DNA of 49,525 nt from an uncultured Flavobacterium sp. (GTDB taxonomy: Bacteria > Bacteroidota > Bacteroidia > Flavobacteriales > Flavobacteriaceae). The position numbers and the translations under genes were made by a program. Below are positions 26,343-35,075 of this stretch, piece by piece. The number at the start of each line of letters is the position of its first letter. Within the stretch, counting starts at the first letter, position 1. Location: contig NZ_CANRNX010000010.1 in assembly GCF_947632075.1 (NCBI RefSeq), forward strand, positions 1-49,525. Reading direction: 5' to 3'. The notes under the pieces were generated by a model that saw nothing but the letters and a program-made list of their open reading frames with translations, had not been told where the DNA came from and searched no databases.

Positions 26343-27623
26343 ATGAAAAAGAAAGTTTTAATAATTACTTATTATTGGCCGCCAGCCGGAGGGCCAGGTG
26401 TACAAAGATGGTTAAAGTTTGTAAAGTATTTACCCGATTTTGATATTCAGCCAATTGTTTATATTCCAGAAAATCCAAATTATCCAATTAAAGATGAAAA
26501 ATTGGTTTCAGAAGTGAATCCGAAAGCAATTATTCTTAAAAATAAAATTTCCGAACCTTATAAAATTGCTGGATTGTTTTCTAAAAATTCAACTAAAAAT
26601 ATAAGTTCAGGAATTATTCCAAATAAAAAGAAACAAAACTTTATTGAGAAAAGTTTATTATGGATTCGGGGTAACTTTTTTATTCCAGATGCCAGAATAG
26701 GATGGGTAAAACCTTCTGTAGATTTTTTATCAAATTATATTAAAGAAAATTCAATTGATGTAGTCATTACAACAGGTCCGCCACACAGTCTACATCTCAT
26801 AGGTTTAGAACTACACAAGAAATTAGAATGTAAATGGATTGCAGATTTTCGCGATCCTTGGACAACGATTGGTTATCATAAAGAATTAAAGTTAACAGAA
26901 TCTTCTAAGCAGAAACATTTGCAATTTGAAAAAGAAGTTTTAAATGCTGCAGATCATGTAATTGTTACAAGTCCGACAACAAAAAACGAGTTTTCAAAAA
27001 TCACAAACAAACCAATTTCTATAATCACTAATGGTTATGATGTGGAGTATATTGAAAAGAAACCTTTAGATACGAAGTTTTCAATAGCTCATATTGGTTC
27101 GTTCTTGTCTGATAGAAATCCAAGAGTACTTTGGAAAGCTTTTGCTGATTTGATAAAAGAAAACGAAGATTTCAGAAATGATTTTGAACTAAAATTGATT
27201 GGTAAAGTAAGTCAAGAAGTCTTAGATGCCATTAACGAATTTAAGCTTACGAATTACGTAAATAACTTAGGTTATATTGCACACAATCAGGCATTAATAG
27301 AACAAAGGAGCTCGCAAGTTTTGCTTTTAATTGAAATTGACTCTGAAGATACTGTTGGAATTATTCCTGGAAAATTATTTGAATATATGGCTGCAGAAAG
27401 ACCTATTTTAGCTATCGGTCCAGAAGGAGCTGATTTTTCTAAAATATTAAAGGAAACTAATTCTGGTACATTTTTCACTTATGATCAAAAAGATGAAATA
27501 AAAGATCAGATTTTAAGATTATATGATTTATATAAAAAGAAAGAATTGAAAGTTTATGCTATGGGACTTCAATATTATAGTAGAAAAAAACTAACTGAGA
27601 AATTGGTAGAAATTTTAAAATAA
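26343..27623 (+). CDS. Glycosyltransferase family 4 (GT-B) protein
   Basis: A 426-residue GT-B glycosyltransferase. The N-terminal acceptor domain starts VLIITYYWPPAGGPGVQRWLKFVKYLPDFD (about 5-34), a G-G-P-G loop typical of GT4 enzymes in Bacteroidota surface polysaccharide pathways. The C-terminal donor domain has IAHIGSFLSDRNPRVLWKAFADL (about 242-264), NLGYIAHNQALIEQ and GIIPGKLFEYMAAERPILAIGPEGAD (about 342-367), where the E of FEYMA contacts the nucleotide sugar. Donor and acceptor are unknown. It stands alone rather than in a polysaccharide cluster. A TATATTTG -7-type element lies at 26297-26304. Confidence 0.9.
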   Translation: MKKKVLIITYYWPPAGGPGVQRWLKFVKYLPDFDIQPIVYIPENPNYPIKDEKLVSEVNPKAIILKNKISEPYKIAGLFSKNSTKNISSGIIPNKKKQNFIEKSLLWIRGNFFIPDARIGWVKPSVDFLSNYIKENSIDVVITTGPPHSLHLIGLELHKKLECKWIADFRDPWTTIGYHKELKLTESSKQKHLQFEKEVLNAADHVIVTSPTTKNEFSKITNKPISIITNGYDVEYIEKKPLDTKFSIAHIGSFLSDRNPRVLWKAFADLIKENEDFRNDFELKLIGKVSQEVLDAINEFKLTNYVNNLGYIAHNQALIEQRSSQVLLLIEIDSEDTVGIIPGKLFEYMAAERPILAIGPEGADFSKILKETNSGTFFTYDQKDEIKDQILRLYDLYKKKELKVYAMGLQYYSRKKLTEKLVEILK

Positions 27624-27643
27624 ATTCTATCTCAAAAAATCAC

Positions 27644-27680
27644 AAGCACTCTTTCTTTTATTGAAATTGAGTGCTTTTTT
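27644..27680. terminator. Terminator between convergent glycosyltransferase and yeiH-like genes
   Basis: AAGCACTC (27644-27651) pairs with GAGTGCTT (27669-27676), followed by T4; an inner TTTC/GAAA pairing extends the stem. Confidence 0.65.
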
Positions 27681-27700
27681 AATATTTTTAATTTCTAACT

Positions 27701-28633
27701 TTAAATTGAAAAATTTAATATATAAATCAAACTTCCACAGCTGATTAATATCCAAAGAACTACGGCTAAAAGCATTGGTTTAAAACTTATTGATTTGATT
27801 ACACTAAGCGTTAAGGTAGTTCCGATTAAAAATAAGGTTAAATTTAAACCCGATTTTGAAATATGAAGAATTGAAGGTGTTATTACACTTAATTGTGGTA
27901 CAAAAGTATTGCAAATAATGGCTAAGATAAATAATCCAATAAACCATGGAATTTTGACTTTTGTTCCCTTTTGCTTGAATAAAAGCATTGTTAAGACAGA
28001 AACTGGAATAATCCATAAAGCTCTGGCTAATTTTACCGTTGTTGCAATTTTCAGTGCTTCTGGGCCATATTTATTTGCTGCTCCTACTACTGAGCTTGTA
28101 TCATGAATTCCAACGGCTGCCCACAATCCAAATTGTTCTTGAGTAAGTTGTAGCGCATGACCAATCGCCGGATAAATAAATAATGCTATTGAATTTAATG
28201 AGAATACGATAGCTAAAGCTAACGATATTTGATTGCTTTTTGGTTTAATAATTGGCGATACAGCTGCTATTGCACTTCCTCCACAAATTGCCGTACCAAC
28301 GGTGATTAAATAGCTTAGATTTTTTTCTAATTTTAAAATTCTTCCTATGAAATATCCTAAGATTAATACCGAAGTTATACTGGCTACAGTTAAAAGTAAT
28401 CCTGATTTTCCGGCTTGTATGGCTTCGTTAAAATTTAAACCGAAACCTAATCCTACAATTGATATTTGTAAAAGTAAATGAATGTATTTATGAGTTAATT
28501 TTTCAAACGGATTTCCTAATAAAACCGCGAAAATTATTCCAATTAAAAGTGAAATTGGCGAACTCGTAAAAGGCGTTAAACAGAATATAACTAACAGAAT
28601 ATATGCTATTTTTTTATAATTTATCTCTCTCAT
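27701..28633 (-). CDS. YeiH-family putative sulfate exporter
   Basis: A 310-residue inner-membrane protein of the UPF0324/YeiH family with about 9-10 transmembrane helices. Family-typical segments: GLGFGLNFNEAIQAGKSGL (about 61-79), GTAICGGSAIAAVSPIIK (about 112-129), GLWAAVGIHDTSSVVGAANKYGPEALKIATTVKLARALWIIPV (about 168-210). The family is called a sulfate exporter by prediction; transport has rarely been shown. In many bacteria yeiH is paired with a LysR gene (yeiE); here the LysR gene lies upstream on the same strand and lacks most of its effector domain. Confidence 0.88.
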   Translation of the reverse strand: MREINYKKIAYILLVIFCLTPFTSSPISLLIGIIFAVLLGNPFEKLTHKYIHLLLQISIVGLGFGLNFNEAIQAGKSGLLLTVASITSVLILGYFIGRILKLEKNLSYLITVGTAICGGSAIAAVSPIIKPKSNQISLALAIVFSLNSIALFIYPAIGHALQLTQEQFGLWAAVGIHDTSSVVGAANKYGPEALKIATTVKLARALWIIPVSVLTMLLFKQKGTKVKIPWFIGLFILAIICNTFVPQLSVITPSILHISKSGLNLTLFLIGTTLTLSVIKSISFKPMLLAVVLWILISCGSLIYILNFSI

Positions 28634-28701
28634 AATTTTTTGATTTATATGATAAAGTTCTTAAAAATAGCATAACTGTTTTTATATAAATAAGTTATAG
28701 G

Positions 28702-29082
28702 TTATAACTTAAGGTTATTTTTTATGAATTTTTGAAATAGATTAACGATTGATGATTGATTTCCTTTTGAAGTGACAAAATAAAAATTTCTATTGATAAT
28801 TAAATCTTCAATATCAATGATTGCCAACTGATTATTCTGCAATTCTGCTAAAATTGTGTGTACAGTTCTTACCTTTTCGGCATAATTAAGAAGTGTTTGG
28901 CCATAAATAGTAAGTTCTATTTTGTTTCCTTTTCTGTCAAATAGTTTAGATTTTAGTTCGTTTTCAAGTTCTCTGACATGTTTACTCACAGCAGGTTGTG
29001 AAATATTTATTTCTTCGGAAGCTTTAGTAAAACTAAGTCTTTTCGCTACTGCGGTGAACACTTTTAATCTAAAATCAAACAT
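28702..29082 (-). CDS. Internally deleted LysR-type regulator
   Basis: Full LysR regulators have about 300 residues; this one has 126. Residues 1-60 are a normal winged helix-turn-helix (FDFRLKVFTAVAKRLSFTKASEEINISQPAVSKHVRELENELKSKLFDR), and 61-88 are the linker helix (YAEKVRTVHTILAELQNN). The frame then goes directly into a segment, LAIIDIEDLIINRNFYFVTSKGNQSSIVNLFQKFI, that reads like the extreme C-terminus of the same family (the last effector-domain strand and helix). About 170 residues of effector domain are thus missing in frame. It may be a decaying pseudogene or a short DNA-binding regulator without ligand sensing. It lies 68 nt upstream of the YeiH-type gene, the usual regulatory partner. 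Confidence 0.75.
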   Translation of the reverse strand: MFDFRLKVFTAVAKRLSFTKASEEINISQPAVSKHVRELENELKSKLFDRKGNKIELTIYGQTLLNYAEKVRTVHTILAELQNNQLAIIDIEDLIINRNFYFVTSKGNQSSIVNLFQKFIKNNLKL

Positions 29083-29257
29083 ACTTTTAAAAATTATATA
29101 GATTGGATTAAATATACAAAAAAATCATTGAGTTTTTGTTGAGGCTTTAAATCAAGCTTATAATAAAATTGAATCATTAAAGCAGTAGAACTTAACAATT
29201 CATGTACAATTGATGGTTGTGTTTAAGAACTGAAAATGTGCAGAAAAGCCGATCTTT

Positions 29258-29292
29258 TTTGTTTTTATTTGACAGAAGAAATACTACTTTTG
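29258..29292 (+). promoter_or_regulatory. pyrD promoter
   Basis: TTTG (29258-29261), 23-nt spacer, TACTTTTG (29285-29292): a Bacteroidota -33/-7 pair at the long end of allowed spacing. The predicted start is near 29298, about 23 nt before the pyrD ATG. Confidence 0.6.
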
Positions 29293-29320
29293 TAAAAACT
29301 TCAACAACACATCTAAAATT

Positions 29321-30340
29321 ATGTATAAATCTATTCTTCGACCTATTTTCTTTAAGTTTGATCCAGAAGAAGTTCATCACTTCACTTTTTCTTTAATTAA
29401 AACAACTCAGAAAATTCCAGGTGTTCGTTCAATTATTAAATCTATTTATCAAGTAAATGACAAAAGATTAGAACGTGAAGTATTTGGCTTAAAATTTAAA
29501 AATCCGGTTGGACTTGCAGCTGGTTTAGATAAAGATGCTAAGATTTATACTGAGTTAGATGCTTTTGGATTTGGATTTATTGAAATTGGAACCATTACGC
29601 CAAAACCTCAAGACGGAAATCCTAAAAAACGTTTATTCCGTTTAAAAGAAGATTCTGGAATTATTAACCGTATGGGATTTAATAACGGTGGAATTGAATT
29701 AGCTGTTCACCGTTTAAAACAAAATAAAGGTGTTTTAATTGGTGGAAACATCGGTAAAAACAAAGTCACTCCAAACGAAGAAGCAGTTGATGATTATTCA
29801 ATTTGTTTTGATGCTTTATATGATTATGTTGATTATTTTGTGGTAAATGTAAGTTCGCCAAACACACCTAATTTACGAGCTTTACAAGATAAAGAGCCGT
29901 TGATGGAATTATTAGGAACGCTTCAGTCTAAGAATTTACAAAAGCCAAAAGCAAAACCAATCTTATTAAAAATTGCACCAGATTTAACAGACGATCAGTT
30001 AGTAGATATTATTGAAATTATCAACGAAACAAAAATCGCCGGAGTTATCGCAACGAATACAACTATTTCTCGTGAAGGATTAAAATCTGAAAATAAAGTT
30101 GAAGTAGGTGGATTATCAGGTAAACCATTACGTGAACGTTCTACAGAAGTGATTCGTTTCTTATCTGAAAAAAGCAATAAATCATTCCCAATTATTGGAG
30201 TAGGTGGAATTCATTCTGCTGCAGATGCTTTAGAAAAATTAGATGCTGGCGCTTCTTTAGTTCAAATTTATACTGGGTTTATTTACGAAGGACCTGGATT
30301 AATTAAAGAAATCAATCAAGCGATTTTAAACAAAAAATAA
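29321..30340 (+). CDS. pyrD: Dihydroorotate dehydrogenase (quinone), class 2
   Basis: Oxidises dihydroorotate to orotate with quinone as acceptor in pyrimidine synthesis. The 339-residue length and N-terminal helices ([26 protein letters not shown], the quinone and membrane-binding extension) mark class 2. FMN and substrate motifs: [13 protein letters not shown] (about 61-73), [43 protein letters not shown] with the catalytic Ser at about 179, and [28 protein letters not shown] near the C-terminus. It is followed 4 nt later by a LysE-type transporter gene, probably co-transcribed. Confidence 0.96.
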   Translation: MYKSILRPIFFKFDPEEVHHFTFSLIKTTQKIPGVRSIIKSIYQVNDKRLEREVFGLKFKNPVGLAAGLDKDAKIYTELDAFGFGFIEIGTITPKPQDGNPKKRLFRLKEDSGIINRMGFNNGGIELAVHRLKQNKGVLIGGNIGKNKVTPNEEAVDDYSICFDALYDYVDYFVVNVSSPNTPNLRALQDKEPLMELLGTLQSKNLQKPKAKPILLKIAPDLTDDQLVDIIEIINETKIAGVIATNTTISREGLKSENKVEVGGLSGKPLRERSTEVIRFLSEKSNKSFPIIGVGGIHSAADALEKLDAGASLVQIYTGFIYEGPGLIKEINQAILNKK

Positions 30341-30344
30341 AATA

Positions 30345-30962
30345 ATGACATTAGATACAATTATTTCTTTTTCAATTACCAGTTTAGTGTTAACCATTGC
30401 TCCAGGTACAGATGTAATGTATATTTTGTCACAAAGTATATCCAAAGGCCGTAATTACGGAATTGCGGCCGCGTTTGGATTATCTACAGGTTTACTTTTT
30501 CATACCACATTATTAGCTTTCGGAATTTCAACCATGATTACAGCAATTCCTTGGCTTTTTCAAGTAATTAAAATTTTCGGAGCTTTATATTTACTTTTCA
30601 TAGCTTATCAGGTTTTTAAAGCTTCTGATAATTTTAATCTTAAAGAAAGCAGGAAAGAAATTGATCAGCCAATTAAAAATGTTACACAAGGTTTTATTTT
30701 AAATGTTTCTAACCCTAAAGTAATGTTGTTTTTTTTGGCTTTGTTTCCAAGTTTTCTTGATCCGAATTTAGGAGATTTAAAAATTCAAGTTTATACATTA
30801 GGTAGTATTTTCATGATCGAGGCACTAATTGTTTTTACAATCTATGCAATTATTGCTTCATCTTTAACTTTAGTTTTAAGAGAAAGTAAAGCTTTCAACT
30901 TAATATTAAAATGGTTACAAATTATTATTTTTGTGACTTTAGCAATTTTTATGTTTTTATAA
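30345..30962 (+). CDS. LysE/RhtB-family exporter
   Basis: A 205-residue inner-membrane protein with about six transmembrane helices. The family-typical start is FSITSLVLTIAPGTDVMYILSQSISKGRNYGIAAAFGLSTG (about 9-49, with the APG and G-rich loop of the LysE/RhtB superfamily), followed by NVSNPKVMLFFLALFPSFLD (about 115-134). Members export amino acids such as lysine, threonine or homoserine; the substrate here is unknown. Four nucleotides after pyrD. The HMG-CoA lyase promoter begins just after its stop. Confidence 0.88.
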   Translation: MTLDTIISFSITSLVLTIAPGTDVMYILSQSISKGRNYGIAAAFGLSTGLLFHTTLLAFGISTMITAIPWLFQVIKIFGALYLLFIAYQVFKASDNFNLKESRKEIDQPIKNVTQGFILNVSNPKVMLFFLALFPSFLDPNLGDLKIQVYTLGSIFMIEALIVFTIYAIIASSLTLVLRESKAFNLILKWLQIIIFVTLAIFMFL

Positions 30963-30991
30963 TTGCATTTTCAATATTTTCAAGTGTTTTT

Positions 30992-31022
30992 TTTGCTTGT
31001 TATTAAGAATCTATTATCTTTG
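30992..31022 (+). promoter_or_regulatory. Promoter of HMG-CoA lyase gene
   Basis: TTTG (30992-30995), 19-nt spacer, TATCTTTG (31015-31022): a full match to the Bacteroidota sigma-A consensus. The -7 box ends only 6 nt before the ATG at 31029, so the transcript would have little or no leader. Confidence 0.72.
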
Positions 31023-31028
31023 AACACT

Positions 31029-31892
31029 ATGAAACCAGTGAAAATTATTGAATGTCCGCGTGATGCTATGCAAGGCATCAAGGATTTTATCCCTACAGAA
31101 AAAAAAGTACAATACATCCAATCGTTATTACGAGTTGGATTTGATACAATTGACTTTGGTAGCTTTGTTTCTCCAAAAGCTATTCCTCAAATGCAAGATA
31201 CAGTTGAAGTTTTAGCACAGCTTGATTTGTCTCAAACAAAATCAAAATTACTTGCAATAATTGCAAATACTAAGGGAGCAGAATTGGCATCGGTTCATAA
31301 AGAAATTCAATATTTAGGATTTCCATTTTCTATTTCTGAAAATTTTCAGATGAGAAATACACATAAAACAATTTCAGAATCTTTAGTTACACTTGAAGAA
31401 ATTCTTGAGATCGCAAACAATACCAATAAAGAAGTTGTTGCGTATCTTTCGATGGGATTCGGAAATCCGTACGGAGATCCGTGGAATGTTGATATCGTAG
31501 GCGAGTGGACAGAAAAATTAGCCAATATGGGTGTGACTATTTTGTCTTTATCTGATACTGTTGGAACTTCAACGCCAGAAGATATCGATTATTTGTTTTC
31601 TAATTTAATTCCTAAATATCCGAATATTGAATTTGGTGCCCATTTACATTCAACACCAACTGCTTGGTTTGAAAAGGTTGACGCTGCTTACAAAGCGGGA
31701 TGTTTACGTTTTGATGGTGCCATAAAAGGTTTCGGTGGTTGCCCTATGGCTAAAGACGATTTAACAGGTAACATGCCAACAGAAAAAATGTTATCTTATT
31801 TTACCGCAAATAAAGTAGATACTAATATTCAAGCAATGTCTTTCGAAGCATCATATAATGAAGCGTTAAAAATATTTAATTTCTATCATTAA
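31029..31892 (+). CDS. mvaB: Hydroxymethylglutaryl-CoA lyase
   Basis: Cleaves HMG-CoA to acetoacetate and acetyl-CoA, as in leucine and ketone-body catabolism. The 287-residue TIM-barrel protein starts MKPVKIIECPRDAMQGIKDFIPTEKKVQYIQSLL, with R and D of the metal and substrate site in PRDAMQG. Later motifs: GFGNPYGDPWNVD, LSDTVGTSTPEDI, HLHSTPTAWFEKVDAAYKAGC (two metal His) and the signature GAIKGFGGCPMAKDDLTGNMPTE with the catalytic Cys. I use ATG 31029; the frame is open upstream, but those residues are not family-like and overlap the promoter. Confidence 0.93.
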   Translation: MKPVKIIECPRDAMQGIKDFIPTEKKVQYIQSLLRVGFDTIDFGSFVSPKAIPQMQDTVEVLAQLDLSQTKSKLLAIIANTKGAELASVHKEIQYLGFPFSISENFQMRNTHKTISESLVTLEEILEIANNTNKEVVAYLSMGFGNPYGDPWNVDIVGEWTEKLANMGVTILSLSDTVGTSTPEDIDYLFSNLIPKYPNIEFGAHLHSTPTAWFEKVDAAYKAGCLRFDGAIKGFGGCPMAKDDLTGNMPTEKMLSYFTANKVDTNIQAMSFEASYNEALKIFNFYH

Positions 31893-31895
31893 TAT

Positions 31896-31926
31896 TTTGA
31901 ATTTCTATGTTTTTGAAGTAAATTTG
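31896..31926 (+). promoter_or_regulatory. guaB promoter
   Basis: TTTG (31896-31899), 19-nt spacer, TAAATTTG (31919-31926): a full Bacteroidota -33/-7 pair, starting 4 nt after the HMG-CoA lyase stop. The predicted leader before ATG 31952 is about 20 nt. Confidence 0.75.
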
Positions 31927-31951
31927 CGTGCAATTCAACTACAATTGCAAT

Positions 31952-33424
31952 ATGAAAGCACACACAGCTAAAATAGTAGGTCAAGGTCTAACCTACGACG
32001 ATGTACTTCTTATACCAAATTACTCAGAGGTATTACCAAGAGAAGTAAATATTCAAACAAAATTTACAAGAAATATAACTTTAAATGTGCCAATCATTTC
32101 TGCTGCAATGGATACAGTAACAGAAAGTGCAATGGCAATTGCAATGGCTCGTGAGGGTGGAATTGGAGTTCTGCACAAAAACATGACTATCGAACAACAA
32201 GCGTTAGAAGTTCGAAAAGTTAAGCGTGCTGAATCTGGTATGATTATCGATCCAGTTACTTTACAATTATCGGCAACCGTTGGTGATGCCAAAGCAGCAA
32301 TGAAAGAATTTGGAATTGGCGGTATTCCTGTTGTAGATGAAAATAATATTTTGAAAGGTATCGTAACGAATAGAGATTTACGTTTCGAAAAAGTTCCATC
32401 TCGTTCAATTATAGAAGTAATGACTAAAGATAATTTAGTAACTGCTTTAGAAGGAACTACTCTTCAAGATGCTGAACATATTCTTCAAGAAAATAAAATC
32501 GAAAAATTACCTGTAGTAAATGCAGAATATAATTTAGTAGGTTTAATTACTTTCCGTGACATTACAAAATTAACTTTAAAACCAAATGCGAACAAAGATA
32601 AATTTGGACGTTTACGCGTTGCTGCTGCTCTTGGAGTAACTGCAGATGCAGTTGAACGTGCAGGTGCTTTAGTGGCTGCTGGAGTTGATGCCTTGATAAT
32701 TGATACCGCACATGGTCATACTAAAGGTGTGGTTAATACTTTAAAAGAAGTTAAAGCTGCTTACCCAGAAATTGATGTTGTTGTAGGAAATATTGCTACT
32801 GCAGAAGCTGCTTTATATTTAGCAGAAGCTGGTGCTGATGCTGTTAAAGTTGGTATTGGTCCTGGATCTATTTGTACAACACGTGTAGTTGCAGGTGTTG
32901 GTTTTCCTCAATTCTCTGCTGTTATGGAAGTTGCCGCTGCTTTAAAAGGATCGGGAGTTCCTGTAATTGCTGATGGTGGTTTACGTTACACAGGTGATAT
33001 TCCTAAAGCTTTAGGTGCTGGAGCAGATTGCGTAATGTTAGGATCAATGTTAGCAGGGACAAAAGAGTCACCTGGAGAAACAGTTATATTTGAAGGACGT
33101 AAGTTCAAAACTTATCGTGGAATGGGATCGGTTGAATCTATGAAACAAGGTTCAAAAGATCGTTATTTTCAAGACGTAGAAGACGATGTTAAAAAATTAG
33201 TTCCAGAAGGAATTGAAGGACGTGTTCCTTATAAAGGTGAATTAAATGAATCTATGACTCAGTTTATTGGTGGCTTAAGAGCCGGAATGGGTTACTGTGG
33301 TGCTAAAGATATTACTACTTTAAAAGAAGTTGCACGTTTTGTTCAATTAACAGCTTCAGGTATTGGTGAATCACATCCACACAATATTACAATTACTAAA
33401 GAAGCGCCGAACTATTCACGTTAA
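31952..33424 (+). CDS. guaB: IMP dehydrogenase
   Basis: NAD-dependent oxidation of IMP to XMP, the first committed step of GMP synthesis. From ATG 31952 the protein has 490 residues, the usual bacterial length. Layout: barrel start [47 protein letters not shown], two CBS domains (about 95-205), then [19 protein letters not shown], the catalytic loop GPGSICTTR with Cys308, [41 protein letters not shown] and the active-site flap RYFQ-containing segment. An upstream in-frame GTG at 31928 lies at the -7 end of the promoter and is rejected. Monocistronic, with its own promoter and terminator. Confidence 0.97.
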   Translation: MKAHTAKIVGQGLTYDDVLLIPNYSEVLPREVNIQTKFTRNITLNVPIISAAMDTVTESAMAIAMAREGGIGVLHKNMTIEQQALEVRKVKRAESGMIIDPVTLQLSATVGDAKAAMKEFGIGGIPVVDENNILKGIVTNRDLRFEKVPSRSIIEVMTKDNLVTALEGTTLQDAEHILQENKIEKLPVVNAEYNLVGLITFRDITKLTLKPNANKDKFGRLRVAAALGVTADAVERAGALVAAGVDALIIDTAHGHTKGVVNTLKEVKAAYPEIDVVVGNIATAEAALYLAEAGADAVKVGIGPGSICTTRVVAGVGFPQFSAVMEVAAALKGSGVPVIADGGLRYTGDIPKALGAGADCVMLGSMLAGTKESPGETVIFEGRKFKTYRGMGSVESMKQGSKDRYFQDVEDDVKKLVPEGIEGRVPYKGELNESMTQFIGGLRAGMGYCGAKDITTLKEVARFVQLTASGIGESHPHNITITKEAPNYSR

Positions 33425-33442
33425 TATAATTTATCATATTTG

Positions 33443-33468
33443 AACCACCTTTACAGGTGGTTTTTTTT
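33443..33468 (+). terminator. guaB terminator
   Basis: AACCACCT/AGGTGGTT with a TTAC loop, followed by a run of T. Confidence 0.85.
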
Positions 33469-33604
33469 GCTTGTTACATAAATTTGTTAAATTGAAAATA
33501 TTGATTTTGTGTTATTATGGATGAAGTTATTTATAAAGATGAAGATCTTTCTTAGTTCTAAAATGAATAATATATTTTGTTATACTTAATTAACCAATTG
33601 CAAT

Positions 33605-33634
33605 AAAAAAGGATATCATTTTGATTCCTTTTTT
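33605..33634 (-). terminator. mtaB terminator
   Basis: AAAAAAGGA (33605-33613) pairs with TCCTTTTTT (33626-33634) with inner TATCA/TGAT pairing; it lies 7 nt past the mtaB stop on the minus strand. The 136-nt stretch between it and the guaB terminator shows nothing else. Confidence 0.65.
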
Positions 33635-33641
33635 ATTTAAT

Positions 33642-34976
33642 TTATGAAAAAATTGGTTCTGTGATAAAATCAAAGCGTACCAATCCATCTTCATCAATTG
33701 TAGTTAGTTTAACTTCATGAAGAGTGTTAACCAATTCTGGATTCCAAGGTGTTTTTACTTTAACGTAATTTTCTGTAAATCCGTGAATGTAACCTTCTTT
33801 GTTTTCACTTTCAAATAAAACTATATGTTCTGTATTTAATTGACTTTCGTAAAAATGTCTACGTTTTTTTACAGATAATCCACGTAACATTTTACTTCTT
33901 TTGCTTCTAACATTTGCAGGAACCACACCTTCAAATTCAATAGCTTCTGTGTTATCTCTTTCTGAATAAGTAAATACGTGTAAATATGAAATGTCTAAAT
34001 CATTTAAGAAATTATAAGTTTCTAAAAATAATTCATCTGTTTCACCAGGGAAACCTACAATAATGTCAACACCAATACAAGCGTTTGGCATTACTTCACG
34101 AATTTTAGAAACGCGATCTTGATATAACTCTCTCATATATCTACGTTTCATTTTCTTTAAAATGTCGTTGCTACCAGATTGTAATGGAATATGGAAATGC
34201 GGAACAAACGTTTTGCTTTTAGATACAAAATCAATCGTTTCGTTTTTTAATAAATTAGGTTCTATAGAAGAAATACGTAAACGCTCAATGCCTTCAACTG
34301 TATCTAAAGCTTGAACTAATTCTAAGAAAGTGTGCTCGTGTTTTTTATTTCCGAATTCACCTTTTCCATAATCTCCGATATTAACACCGGTTAATACAAT
34401 TTCTTTAATTCCTTTTGCTGAAATCTCTGCAGCATTTTTCATTACGCTTTCCATTGTGTCAGAACGAGAAATTCCTCGAGCCAACGGAATCGTACAATAC
34501 GTACATTTGTAATCACAACCGTCTTGAACTTTTAAGAAAGCACGTGTTCTGTCACCAATAGAATAACTTCCAACGTAAAAATCTGCTTCTTCAATTTCAC
34601 ACGAATGCACTTCGCCCATATCATTTTTAGATAGGTCGTTAATATAATCGGTAATTTTAAATTTTTCGGTAGCACCTAAAACCAAATCAACGCCATCAAC
34701 GGCAGCTAATTCTTCAGGTTTTAATTGCGCATAACATCCAACAGCAGCAACAAAAGCTTTATCATTAACTTTTAAAGCTTTTTTTACTATTTGTTTAAAT
34801 TGTTTATCGGCATTATCTGTAACCGAACAAGTATTAATCACATATATATCGGCAACTTCCTCAAAATCTACACGATCAAAACCTTCATCGTTAAAACTAC
34901 GAGCAATGGTAGAAGTTTCTGAGAAATTCAGTTTACATCCTAAGGTATAAAAAGCTACTTTTTTTCTATTTTCCAT
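33642..34976 (-). CDS. mtaB: tRNA t6A37 methylthiotransferase
   Basis: Radical-SAM enzyme that adds a methylthio group to t6A37 of tRNAs reading ANN codons. The 444-residue protein has the UPF0004 N-terminal domain with C14, C50 and C81 (cluster II ligands), the radical-SAM C154-x3-C158-x2-C161 (GCDYKCTYC), PLARGISRSD, LTGVNIGDYGKG, HFHIPLQSGSNDILKKMKRRY and a C-terminal TRAM-like domain. The subgroup motif TLGCKLNFSE points to MtaB rather than MiaB or RimO. It is monocistronic and divergent from the peptide-binding lipoprotein, about 100 nt away. Confidence 0.95.
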   Translation of the reverse strand: MENRKKVAFYTLGCKLNFSETSTIARSFNDEGFDRVDFEEVADIYVINTCSVTDNADKQFKQIVKKALKVNDKAFVAAVGCYAQLKPEELAAVDGVDLVLGATEKFKITDYINDLSKNDMGEVHSCEIEEADFYVGSYSIGDRTRAFLKVQDGCDYKCTYCTIPLARGISRSDTMESVMKNAAEISAKGIKEIVLTGVNIGDYGKGEFGNKKHEHTFLELVQALDTVEGIERLRISSIEPNLLKNETIDFVSKSKTFVPHFHIPLQSGSNDILKKMKRRYMRELYQDRVSKIREVMPNACIGVDIIVGFPGETDELFLETYNFLNDLDISYLHVFTYSERDNTEAIEFEGVVPANVRSKRSKMLRGLSVKKRRHFYESQLNTEHIVLFESENKEGYIHGFTENYVKVKTPWNPELVNTLHEVKLTTIDEDGLVRFDFITEPIFS

Positions 34977-35075
34977 ATGAATTACCTACTTTTAAGTAGT
35001 AATTTTGAATTATATTTACTTCGTCCTTTTACTAAGGAAAAGGAATTTGCAAATTTACATACAAAATTCGGTTTC

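Noticed and set aside
30963..31028. Upstream extension of HMG-CoA lyase
   Set aside because: It begins at a non-ATG codon, overlaps the consensus promoter and adds non-family residues.
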